Assembly: GCA_002778195.1 (NCBI GenBank)
Contig: PCDI01000001.1
Span: 2,992,857 to 3,056,856, forward strand
Direction: 5' to 3'
DNA: 64,000 nt
DNA from: Raffaelea ambrosiae
Taxonomy: Eukaryota; Ascomycota; Sordariomycetes; Ophiostomatales; Ophiostomataceae
In this document: positions 9,560 to 19,600 of the stretch, in pieces
How the letters are laid out: the number at the start of each line of letters is the position of its first letter
How positions within the stretch are numbered: position 1 is the stretch's first letter
The notes under the pieces: generated by a model
Seen by the model: only the letters and a program-made list of their open reading frames with translations
Database searches by the model: none
What the model was told of the DNA's origin: nothing
Position numbers and translations under genes: made by a program

Positions 9560-10887
9560 ATGAGCCGTCTCCTGACGTCTTCGCGCAAACGCCTGTCTTC
9601 CCTCTTCCCGTCGACTCGTCCCCCGACCACCATCGCCGCCACCGCCCGACCCTTGTCCACCCCTCCCGTCGCCATGTCGTCTGTCCAGTATGCCAAGGAC
9701 CAGCCTGCGGGCTTCAAGAACTACATTGAGAAAGTCGCCGTCGTGGGTGTAAGTCAAAACGGGCCCATCCCAGCTTTTCAAGAAATTCAATATTCAAATT
9801 CAAAATTCAAAATTCAAAATTCAAAATTCAATATTCAAAATTCAAAATTCAAAATTCAAAATTCCAAAAAAAGGTCCATCCTGACACCCCCCCTTCCCCC
9901 CAGGCCGGCGGCTACATGGGCAGCCACATCACGCGCGAGCTCCTCAAGAACAAGCGGCTCTCCGTCACCGCCATCACCCGCGAGGGCAGCCAGAGCGTGA
10001 TCGCCGCGGGCGTCAACAAGGTGGCCGTCGACTACAGCAAGCCCGCGACCATTGTCGACGCGCTCCGGGGCCAGGATTTCCTGGTCATCACCCTCAGCGT
10101 CCGCGCGCCGCCCGAGACCGGCGTCCAGCTCGCCCGGTGCGCCGCCGAGGCCGGCATCCGCTACGTCATGCCCAACGTCTACGGGCCCAACCCCTTCAAG
10201 GACGACATGTACGTCAACATGGGCTACGACGCCGCCTTCCGGGACAACATGAAGATCCTGGTCGGCGAGCTCGGCCTCCGCGCCGTCCTCGCCCCCTGCG
10301 GCTTCTGGTACGAGTACTCCCTCGCCGGCGGCACCGTGCGCTACGGCTTCGACCTCGCCGCCCGCAAGCTGGTCCTCTTTGGCGACGGCGACGTCCGGGT
10401 CCACACCAGCACCTGGCCCCAGGCCGGCCGCGGCGCCGCCGCCGTCATCGGCCTGCCCATCCTGCCCGCGGACGCGTCCGACAAGACGCCCACCCTCTCC
10501 CGGTACTGCTACCCCCAGGCCGCCTACATCTCGTCGTTTTGCGTCTCGCAAAAGGACATGCTGGCCAGCGTCCAGCGCGTCACCGGCACCACCGACCAGG
10601 ACTGGACCATCGCCCACGAGCCGGCCCAGGCCCGCTGGGAGAACGCGCACAAGGTGCTCGTCTCCGGCCAGCCCGGCCAGAACCTGGACGGCTCCCCGCT
10701 GCACCCCGGGCAGGCCTTTCTCACGCGCATGTACACGCGCATCTTCTACCCGGGCGGCGACGGTCTCCAGGCCGCGGACCTGGCCAACGACGCGCTCGGC
10801 CTGCCCCAGGAGGACCTCGACGAGTGGACCAAGGAGGCCATCCGTCTGGCCGAGAGCGGCAGCATCAACAGCTACGGCCAGGCCTGA
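9560..10887 (+). CDS. NmrA-like / isoflavone-reductase-family (CipA-like) NAD(P)-binding oxidoreductase
   Basis: Two exons, 9560-9748 and 9904-10887, give 390 aa from the upstream ATG or 352 aa from the ATG at 9674. The core starts MSSVQYAKDQPAGFKNYIEKV and has the Rossmann dinucleotide motif VVGAGGYMGSHI, split by the intron inside the glycine motif. It continues AITREGSQS and DYSKPATIVDALRGQDFLVITL, as in fungal CipA/isoflavone reductase-like proteins, which are atypical SDRs. The reduced substrate is unknown. The 38 residues before the inner Met are rich in Arg and Ser with no acidic residue and look like a mitochondrial presequence. The inner ATG has the better context (GTCGCCATGTC). Both forms may be made by leaky scanning. 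The intron is filled with a heptamer repeat. C-terminus is intact. Function beyond the family level is unknown. Confidence 0.88.
9784..9864. repeat. Intronic TTCAAAA heptamer repeat
   Basis: About eleven near-perfect copies of a 7-bp unit (AAAATTC phase) occupy half of the 155-bp intron of the CipA-like gene. Confidence 0.9.
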
Positions 10888-11623
10888 GGGCGACAACCTC
10901 CCAATCATTCTGTGCCGGGGAAACAGGGCAAATAGTATACGCACAAGAAACAACTCGTCATCAAAGAAGCATGGCGGTCAAGCACAAACTTTGTGTCCTA
11001 TTTGCCCATTGTTCTATCTCATGCGTTTGCGTCGTCGCGTGCCTGCCCCCCCTCCCGGATGTCCCGTGTTTCCATACCCAATCTACCAAATGTTTTTGTT
11101 TGTTTGTTTGAAACCGTAAAAAAAGAAAAAAAGTCATAACATACATGAAGAAAAGCAATGAACAGGATTAGATGACAATAAAGTGAAGCATAAAAGTATG
11201 TTGGGAAAGCCCATGATCCACCCTGACACGTACAGCAAGAAAAAGAAAAAAAAAAACCAGACAAGCATATACAAGGGAGGGTTCAGAAATCAAACCGCGA
11301 ATAGCAACAGGGCATAAAAGGGGGTGGTCATAGTCAGTCGTCGTCGTTGTCGTTGTTTGCTAAAGTCAGACGGCTTGCCTGAATCGTAGTCATGTTGCGA
11401 CGTCAGCTTTCTTGTCTACCAGACGCCAAGGCCCGCCCTCTCTTCTTCTTTGTTTTCTTCTTTCTATTTTTTTTCATGCGTCTCTTGTGTTGCCCCGGGT
11501 TCGTCGCAACTGTTCTTCTCAGTCGTCCCCAGCGCCCCCCCCGTTCTCTCCAGGTTGGTCCTCACTTATGAATTTCTCGCGTAGATCCCTCTCTGCGTCC
11601 GAGCGACGCAGACGGTGCCCCCT
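10888..11623. other. Convergent intergenic interval
   Basis: Lies between the stop codons of the CipA-like gene (+) and the promethin-like gene (-). AT-rich 3' UTR-like sequence; no gene seen. Confidence 0.5.
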
Positions 11624-12328
11624 TCATTTCTGGTACTGGCTCGCAACGGGCACGCGGTTGATGCTGCCATTGGCCGGGTAAGCAGGGGTGTTCGTCACCG
11701 GCTTCGTGGGGGCCAAAACATACTCGGGCTTGGCGCCGACCTGGGGCCCCGTCTTGTAGGCGGCGGGCGACGAGGTCGAGAAGGAGCCCGTCGAGACGGG
11801 GGTGGTGGCCACGCCGGTGGTGGCCACGCCAGCGGTGGTGGTGGTGGTGGTGGTGGTGGTAGGCACACCACCCGAGGGCGCAGCCAGCGAGCTCACGCTG
11901 GCGCGGACGGACGGCACCGGGTAGCCGGCGACGCCGAGGACCTTCTTGAGGATGGTCAGGCCGACGACGACCCAGAAAAAGGTGACCAGGGCCAGGGCGG
12001 TGGCGAGGAAGAGGGCGGGCACGAGGAAGAAGAGGCCGACGCCGGACCAGAAGAGCACGATGCCGGCAAAGACGGCGAGGGCAAAGAGGGCCCAGCCGGC
12101 GACAAAGGCCAGGAAGGCCAGCAGCGGGATGGCGACAAAGAGCAGCTCGGTGGCGACGACGCCAAACACGAGCGGCTGGTTGGCGTACTTGTCGGCGAAC
12201 CAGGCGTCGACCTTGGTCTTGCGCACGGGGCCCAGAGCCTTGGTGAGGCCGGCGTTGGTGCGCGTCACGGCGCCCTCGACCACGTCGCGGGGGACGACCT
12301 TGGCGTTGATGGAGCGGATGGTGTTCAT
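11624..12328 (-). CDS. Promethin/LDAF1-like hydrophobic-hairpin membrane protein
   Basis: Single-exon gene, 234 aa from MNTIRSINAK. A 12-codon in-frame extension upstream adds nothing recognisable. Residues about 51-125 are almost entirely hydrophobic (ELLFVAIPLLAFLAFV, ALAVFAGIVLFW, LFFLVPALFLATALALVTFFW). They form two closely spaced hairpins with few charges, flanked by a basic N-terminus (about 1-50) and a Ser/Thr/Pro-rich C-terminal tail with a run of nine Thr (from a GGT/ACC microsatellite). This layout matches the promethin/LDO family, seipin partners that mark sites of lipid-droplet formation in the ER. The assignment rests on topology and general composition, not on a diagnostic catalytic motif, so another small multispan ER protein is possible. 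Confidence 0.65.
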   Translation of the reverse strand: MNTIRSINAKVVPRDVVEGAVTRTNAGLTKALGPVRKTKVDAWFADKYANQPLVFGVVATELLFVAIPLLAFLAFVAGWALFALAVFAGIVLFWSGVGLFFLVPALFLATALALVTFFWVVVGLTILKKVLGVAGYPVPSVRASVSSLAAPSGGVPTTTTTTTTTAGVATTGVATTPVSTGSFSTSSPAAYKTGPQVGAKPEYVLAPTKPVTNTPAYPANGSINRVPVASQYQK

Positions 12329-13893
12329 GGTGGAGGTGGTTGGTGACCAAAGTACACACGTCAATTGTTGGTTGGTGATGTGCGAGAAAAGAGGGAGTGG
12401 ATGTGGATGGGCTGCTGAGGTATTTTGGGGGAGGAAAAAAAAAAAGAGCTATCAAGGTAGAGATGACGTAACTGTCACAAGATCGACGGACGGAATGGGG
12501 AGGGAGCTGAAGGATGAGAAGGGTAGGAAATGGACACAAGCGGATCGATCGACCTTTTTGTCAGTTCGATCTGATCGAGTGCGGATATCAGCTGGGAAGA
12601 TGATGAAGCTTGCGAGGATCTCACGATGGTTCAAGGAAGGACCAGAAGCAAAGCAGAGAGAAGAGAGGAAGAAGAAAGACAGAAAAAAGAAAAAAAAAAG
12701 GAGGATGAAAAAAAAAGAGAGAGAGAACGGCAAAGAGAGGGAAGCTAAGAACCCCCCCCAAGTATATCAGAACCGAGAGAGCCAAAGGAAGCCGCGCAGT
12801 CCAGGGAGTCGAGGCAAGCTAACAGGGACAGCCAGGACAAAAAGGAAAAGGGAAAAAAAAAGGAAGAGGTGGGTAAATGCCACTAACCAAGCTGCTAGCT
12901 ACTAGAGTAGCTGTGCACTGGCTGAAGAAACGACCATGTACCACCAGCCGGCAGATAAGCAAGAACGAGCGACACTAGATGCGTAGCAGGATGCCGTAGT
13001 GCGCAGCGTGCATGCGAAAGGATCTTGCTTTTTCCTGCTGTCGCTTCGTCTGGCACGCGCAAGGGTGGGTGTGGCAGGGCAGGCCAGTCAGGTCCGTCCG
13101 GATCTCACCATTCTGAGGATTGGGGGAGCTTTTTAGCTGGGGGGGGAGAAAAAAAAAAAAGGGAGGGAGCTTGTCTTTCAGCTGAATGGGAGGGATTCGC
13201 ACGGAGTGGAGTGGGGGCGCTGAAATGACGTCTCTCTCTCCGTCTTCTGTTCTCTCTTCCTGCTGGCCTGTGCTCTCGCCATCGGCCCACTCATAACCGC
13301 TGGTTGGTGCACGGTGTGGCAGCCGAGCAAGCACTCACTGCACTTCGCTGGCCCTCCACTGGACCTCCACTGGGACTGGCCAGGGCCCTTCCCCTGGAAG
13401 ATGGCCCAACTCGGCTAGTCAGCCCCCCCCCTCAGCTAGCGAGCTCTTCAGACAGGTGGTGAATCGATCCAACACGCACAGCACCATCTCCGCACCTTTT
13501 TTTCCCTGCACTGCCGTGGATCGACTCTCTGGACCAGGCCCAAAGTGGAAGAAACAAAGCCTTCCATGCCATTCCTTCGCAGCGTCCAGCCTGTCCGGTG
13601 GTCGGTGCCGGCGACCCAAGGGATTGGCGACAAGGTGTCACCACTTTGCGCGTACAGAGTGGCCCGGATGGCGAAACAATTGGAAACGTCAGGAATGCCG
13701 CCAGCTTGCCAGCCACCGATGCCAATGCGTGCATGCAGATGGCTTGAACGTGGCAGCGTCGGCACGTGATCCGCATTGGAATGACAAAGACCATTGTACT
13801 CTTTTTTTTTTGAGGGCAGAGGACTGTTGCTTACTTGACTCCGTGATGGCCTTTATAAATCCGATTTAACACCCGGAATTATCCGGAAGCAAG
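12329..13893. other. 1.6-kb gene-free interval before tRNA-Leu
   Basis: Upstream region of the promethin-like gene followed by purine-rich sequence (12640-12870, AAAAAGG/GAAGA-type) and undistinguished DNA. No gene seen on either strand. Confidence 0.5.
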
Positions 13894-14015
13894 GGCAAGA
13901 TGGCCGAGTGGTCTAAGGCGTTGGATTTAGGTTCTCTTTTCCGACTTTTCGTTGTTTAAGACAGCTAAAAATCCTCCAATCCGAAAGGGCGTGGGTTCGA
14001 ATCCCACTCTTGTCA
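13894..14015 (+). tRNA. tRNA-Leu(UAG) with 42-bp intron
   Basis: Cloverleaf visible: acceptor GGCAAGA (13894-13900) pairs with TCTTGTC (14008-14014); D arm GCC...GGC; anticodon stem TTGGA (13921-13925) with TCCAA (13975-13979); T arm GTGGG-TTCGAAT-CCCAC. The variable arm is long, as expected for a type II leucine tRNA. The loop reads TTTAGG, placing anticodon TAG at 13928-13930. The intron (about 13932-13973) starts one base after the anticodon and contains CTAAA, able to pair with the anticodon region as in typical nuclear tRNA introns. Confidence 0.92.
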
Positions 14016-14090
14016 ACATTTTTGGAAATTTTTTTTTTTTCGTCTTGGTCTCACGAGGCTTCTACGATAGTATTATTATCCGGAAGCAAT

Positions 14091-14142
14091 GGCAAGATGG
14101 CCGAGTGGTCTGAGGCGTTGGATTTGGGTTCTCTCTCTTTTC
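14091..14142 (+). pseudogene. Truncated tRNA-Leu copy (5' half only)
   Basis: GGCAAGATGGCCGAGTGGTC and on to the anticodon loop and GGTTCTCTC repeats the 5' half of the neighbouring tRNA-Leu nearly exactly, but the 3' stem, variable arm and T arm are missing. The anticodon-position triplet reads TGG instead of TAG. The sequence then runs into the 3' end of the next minus-strand gene. Confidence 0.85.
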
Positions 14143-15744
14143 CTATATTGCGGCGCTTATGAAAGCGAAAAAAGCTTTCGTCGAGAGCTTTTTCGTCCAG
14201 GGCTTTTTCGTCGGGGGCTTTTGTTTTCTTCTTGGTTGCACGGGGCTTCTATTATCCGGAAGCAACGGCCTGGGTTCACGAAGCTTGTCTCCAACCCTGA
14301 GCAGATGCCACACCAAATCCTCCCGGCACTTTTCCTGCTCCTTGGCGTCAGGCGAAAACACAATGTGTTTCGCCAGAGTCACGGCACTGGGCGGACCAGT
14401 CCGCGCGGCGATTTGTAAGGGCATATGGGGGTTCGAGGTCGTAAATGTCCATTTGGGGCTAATGCCCACTCTGGCCAGCCGGCAGGTGGCTTCCATTACC
14501 TGCTGAAACGAGAGCTTTGTCGGTCTCTGCCTGGCAAACGCGATTACAAATTCATGGTGCGCAACATTATCCCGTGGCGATGTTTGGGAAAGAAGTTGTT
14601 CGAACATCTCCCATCTGTCGAAGGCTGCCGCTCCAATGAGCAGTACACTAACGGGCCATCTGTCCGGAATCCTGCTGACGATGAAATGGCTGCCGAAATA
14701 TCCCATCAGCGAGTCCGGTGGTATGTCTTGGGGATCCAAAGTAGCCACATAATTGTGCTTGCCGCTCCTCTCATCGGAGGCCATTTCATGCACATCGTGT
14801 CGCTCAGGGACAATGCTGCTCGCCCTGGTCTTGTCTTCCGGTTCTGTCTGTCGAAACCCATCGTGTTTGATTTCGGGGTCTGAGTCCCGATGTTGAGAAA
14901 CTGCTACCGGCTTGCCGGAGACAGATGCGGCACGGATGGAACCGCCCACAGCCGACTCGGCATATGGCGTGAGTTGGTCCAGGTAGTCTACCATGGTCGC
15001 TCTCTTGGCGATTGTCACCGCTTCCAAACCGCCCAGTTGCGCCTTCATCTGGCTGACGTCCTCGAGCAGCTGTTCCTGCTCTCTAAAAAAAAGACCCGGC
15101 TCGAGCTGAATTTGCGATATATCGTCTCTAGTGCCAAACCCGAGTGTCCTATGGGGGAGAAATTACACATATTAGTAAAGATGAGAAGAGGGAGCAGCGA
15201 CAAGGAGGGAATAAAAGGAAGCAATGAGAGGTGAGATAGAAGAAGCAACATGGGACATGGAGACAAAAAAAAAAAAAAAAAAAAAAACTCACACCGACAA
15301 CGTTCGTATACCAATCATGAGCACATCCTGGAATTGCACCAGCTCTTCCCGAAGCCTGCGCATGTCTTTGTTTTGCAGTCGCCGCCTATCCGCCCGGTAC
15401 TCTCTCAGCTGGTTCTCGATCTCGGCGACATTCTGTCGGCAGTTTTCGAGGACGTCAGACAGGTTGTCCAGCAAGGGAGTTGGAACACACAAGCCTTCGG
15501 AGGTCGATGCGACACTGTGCACAGTACCTCCGCCGTGATCTGTGTATCGTTGGACATAGCAGGGGATCTGATGCAGCAGCTCGTGAAAGGCATTCATCTG
15601 GACACACAGTGCCATGAGGTCCTTTGGCGCAGCTTCTCTGCCAGATTCGGCATCGCCAACGATGCTGTAGATCACCGTGGTGGCCTTGACCAGATTGGCC
15701 GCGATGCCAAAGCATGAGCTGCTAATCGCCAGCGGATCAGCCAT
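14143..15744 (-). CDS. Fungal_N-domain protein of unknown function, C-terminus made from tRNA-flank repeats
   Basis: Two exons, 15744-15293 and 15148-14143, give 485 aa. The start MADPLAISSSCFGIAANLVKA is the classic opening of the fungal N-terminal domain found in front of STAND NTPases, ankyrin proteins and similar nonself-recognition-type proteins. It is followed by a long helical, coiled-coil-like stretch (about residues 90-190: ENCRQNVAEIENQLREYRADRR, QLLEDVSQMKAQLGGLEAV given in pieces). No NACHT or NB-ARC motif is present. A segment near residues 400-420 (MPLQIAARTG) resembles one ankyrin helix pair but no full array is seen. From about residue 440 on, the protein is encoded by the antisense of the tRNA-Leu flank repeat and a short GCTTTTTCGTC-type repeat, giving a Lys/Pro-rich tail. 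It may therefore be a truncated member whose normal C-terminal effector part was lost. Confidence 0.6.
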
Positions 15745-16643
15745 CTTGTGATGTCTTGAGGGATTTTGGGGGGGGGTTCGAAATTGAAAACCACTTGCCG
15801 AGAAACGGTGCCCGACGACAACAGACCGGACGAGGCTCTGGGCGGGGAACCCAACTTTTGTGGTAAAAGCCAATAATAGCACGAACCGCGTGCTTGCCTG
15901 CGTTTGATTGGCAGTCGTGTTCTTCCATCTTCCCGCTGTAACGTTTTCGGTCTGACCGTATTGCTTATTGGCTCTCAAATCTTGAATTCTTTCTGTCTAG
16001 TCATTCCCCCGTTCAACGAATAGAGTCTTCCTCTTTCTCATCCGCCAAGCCCGAGCGTCTAGAATGCATCTCAAGGAAAAAACCTGGCGAAAGAGTCAAC
16101 GACGGAAAAAAACATGGCCAAAGAGTCAACGAAGGGAAAAAAAAAACAAAAAAAAAAAAAACACAGGAAATCAATGGAGCAAATGAAGAATTCCCATTAT
16201 CTCTCTTGGAAAAGACACGAATATGCGCCCGCACGTCCATCCCGTCAAATAGAAAATAACATACCGCCCTTTAGGGCAACGATAGCAAAAACAGAAGCAG
16301 CATTAATGATACATGTCTGCGCCTAAATGGCTGCTCAAACCCTTCCCAAATCTTTCCATGGTTTAATAAGGAGAGAATAAAAAAAATAGTCTTTTTTGTA
16401 TGAACCTGGGTCTTGCTCCAAACCCGCTCCAAGTTCTCCTTGCGCCACAAAACCGATTCCCGTTTTTTTGATCGATTGCAAACGACAAATGCAGAAGTTT
16501 GCAAAGACGAAACAAAACCAGATGAAACAACAGGAAAGAAAAGGATAAAAAATGAATATAGAAAAAAGGAAGCAAAAAATCCAATGTGCTTGTTACACGG
16601 TCAGGTGAAATGCATGTTGGCCAAATATTGCACAGCTGCAGGG
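15745..16643. other. Intergenic between Fungal_N gene and INO80
   Basis: A-rich tracts (16135-16165) and AT-rich sequence. Contains the promoter side of the Fungal_N gene and the 3' UTR side of INO80. No gene seen. Confidence 0.5.
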
Positions 16644-19600
16644 TCAACCGTCCATAACGCCGTCGGCTATGGCGAGGCGTTGTTTGGTCGTCTTGGCCTT
16701 CTTGCCGCTCACGCGCTTCTTTTTCGAGTTCTGGGCTGCATCTTCGCCGCCGCCGCCGCCATCATTAGGCGTTGCCGTGCCTGACAACTTGTTGTCATCA
16801 AAGTTGCCCTCTCCTAGTCCATAGTTAGTCTCAGAAACTCCAAGTGGTATGTTCGTATAATCATGTTGCATCACTCACCCTCGTGGTACATCTCATCAAG
16901 GCTGACGTCGTTGTTGGCTGTTGCAGCTGCTGCTACATTGCGCTTGCGCTTGCCACCGCGTTTCTTGGTTGTCTTCTCATACTCGCCGCTTTCGAGCAGT
17001 TCCTTCTCGCGGCGTTCAATCATCTCCGCCTGCTCATCATCCGCCAGCCAGAGCGCAATGTCGCGGTTGCGCGAGTCGGGTGCACGACGGCCCGAGAAGT
17101 CGACACCCATGGACGCGGCACTGCCTCCCGAAATGACAACACGTTGCACTTCCTCCTTCTGGAGTGCACGCTTGCGGATGCGCTCCTCGATAGTGCCCCG
17201 CGTAATGAGACGGTACACCGTGACCTGTCGCGTCTGGCCCAGGCGATGCGCTCGGTCCATGGCCTGCGAGTCGATGGTTGGATTCCAATCAGAGTCGTAG
17301 AAGATGACAGTGTCCGCAGACGTGAGGTTGATACCGAGGCCACCAGCACGGGTGGACAGCAAGAAGATGAAGATCTCTGGCCGGGTCTGGAAGTCGTGCA
17401 CAGTGTCGCGACGGTCTTCCAGCTTTGTCGAGCCATCCAGACGGCAGTACTTGTAGTTGCGGTAGGTCAAGTACTCTTCCATCAGGTCGATCATGCGGGT
17501 CATCTGGAAGTACAGCAGCACACGGTGACCGCCTTCTTTGAGCTTGAACAGCAGCTCGTCCAGCTTGGCCAGCTTGCCGGAGTCGGTCACAAAGCGCTGC
17601 ATAGACGGCACCGAGATGTTGGTGAATCGCTTCTTCTCCACATCTGGCTCTGGCAACAGGGCGGACTGCGGGTACTGCGAAAGCGGCAGCTTCTGCCGCA
17701 CCAGCGCCTTTTCTTCGGCGGGATTCGGGCCGTACAAAGCACGGCGCATCGGAACATTGAAGAGCAAGTTCTCCCGTTCGGTCACAACGCTGCGGCTGTT
17801 GGCAGAAAGTTCAATTGGCGGCGCGGACGCATTGTCTCGGCCCGCAGCCTCAACGCGCGACAATCCAGTGTTAGCATAAGACGTCCGCGCAACATTCATC
17901 AGCGACTGGAGAACGCCCTCGCCCGTAACATCTGCGAGGGGAGCCCGATCGTTCTGCTGCCGGATCTGGAACAAAGCGTGTGCTGGCGTGAATCCCTGGC
18001 CAATAGCATGGCCAGTGTCGTCTTTATCACCACACACCAGCTTCATACGGGCAAGACGAGACGGACGCTGTGTACTGGCAAGCTTGACGCCACGTGCGAA
18101 GACGTCGTTGTGCGAAGCATGATAGACCTCGCCCACGCTGGTGTCAGCGAACCGCAGCCACGAAAAGGCACCGTCCTCCTTGGCATTGTCGCGGATGTTT
18201 TCGGGGGTCCAGATGTTCATCAACTCGTTCAGGTACTTGTTGCGGAAACCGGCCGACGGGTTGCTTGCACTTGCTCTGTAGAGCCGGCCATCGTCGCGTG
18301 AGATGAGCCGCGGAACTTCGTACTCGATCAAATTGCGCGATGAATAGCCAACCGGCACATTATTGCCCTCGCGACTGAAAGAGGCCGTCTCGGCAAAGTA
18401 GCTCATGGAGAAGGGCGACATTGTTTCGGCACGCTCGAACAAATCCGGGTGGTTGCAAACCTTGCGGAACTGCATGACGAGGTTCATCAGCGTTTTGGAA
18501 TCGTTGTCGTCGCCCATGGTTGCCTTCTCAATGAGGTCCATAATGCTAATTTGGTTCCGAAGATTGGCATAGTAGGCACGCTGCCGGTACGTCAGGTCGC
18601 AGAAGATGTCGAGCTCAATCTTGTCACCCAGCTCCTTCTGCACGTGCTTCTTGACACGACGAAGCATAAACGGCTTTAGGATCATGTGGAGACGCTTGAG
18701 CTGGTCCTCATTAAGCTTCGTGTTACTTTGCGCGTGCGATTCGATATCCTTGGAAAACCACTCGCTGAATTCGTCGTGGGAGTCAAACAGAGAGGGCATA
18801 ATAAAATGCAGCAGAGCCCACAGCTCTTGCATGTTGTTCTGGATGGGCGTGCCGGTGAGAAGCAGACGATTGCGGCAGTGGTAATTGAGCAGAACTTTCC
18901 AGCGAGAGCTCTGTGAGCTCTTGATGGCTTGGGCCTCGTCAAGGATCATGTACTGCCAGCGCATCTTGGACATGAAGGCCACATCAGCCACAACCAGCTG
19001 GTAGGACGTGACAAGAACGTGGAACTGGGCGTTCTTCTTGTACATCGAGTGCTTGCGGTCCCAAAACTTGCGCAGAACCTTGCGGTCGCCCGCGGAGCCC
19101 CAGTACGGCAGCACCTTGAACTCGGGAACGAACTTGTTGATCTCCTGCTGCCAGTTGTGAAGCGTGGACGCCGGGGCAACGACCAAAAAGGGACCCCAGA
19201 TATCATACTTTTCTGCTAGGTAGGCCATCACGGAGATAGACTGCACCGTCTTGCCCAGGCCCATCTCGTCGGCCAAAATACCATTGATGCCCTGCTCGTA
19301 GAGGTTGACCAGCCAGTTGAGGCCCTTCAGCTGATACTCCTTGAGCTGTGCGTTGAGCAGCTTCGGCTGCTCAATCTCGACGTCGCCGAGGCCAGTCGGG
19401 TTTTGGAAGTTCATCTCGCCCTCCTCATCCATATCCATCTCGTTGTTGAATTCCCGGGCCTTTTGTTGGGCCTCTGCAATGGCGTTCTGGGCGTTGGCCA
19501 TGGCGGCTAGACGAAGTTGGGATTCATCTTCGGCATCAAAGTCGAGGTTCTCAAAGTTGGTAATCTTGGAGCCGACAGGACCGTTCGGTTCTTCCACGTT

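Larger units (their letters stand above)
13878..14265. repeat. tRNA-Leu flank repeat: three copies of ATTATCCGGAAGCAA
   Basis: The 15-mer ATTATCCGGAAGCAA occurs at 13878-13892, 14075-14089 and 14251-14265. The first precedes the functional tRNA, the second a truncated tRNA copy, and the third no tRNA. The segments before copies 2 and 3 (14041-14065 and 14228-14252) are also similar to one another, so the unit of about 180-200 bp has been duplicated and eroded. Confidence 0.85.

Noticed and set aside
8654..9790. 378-codon minus-strand frame across 8.65-9.79 kb
   Set aside because: Crosses a TG microsatellite and the first exon and intron of the CipA-like gene; His/Thr repeats come from the microsatellite and no family is visible.
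14091..14142. Second functional tRNA-Leu
   Set aside because: 3' half is missing, so no acceptor, T or variable arm can form.
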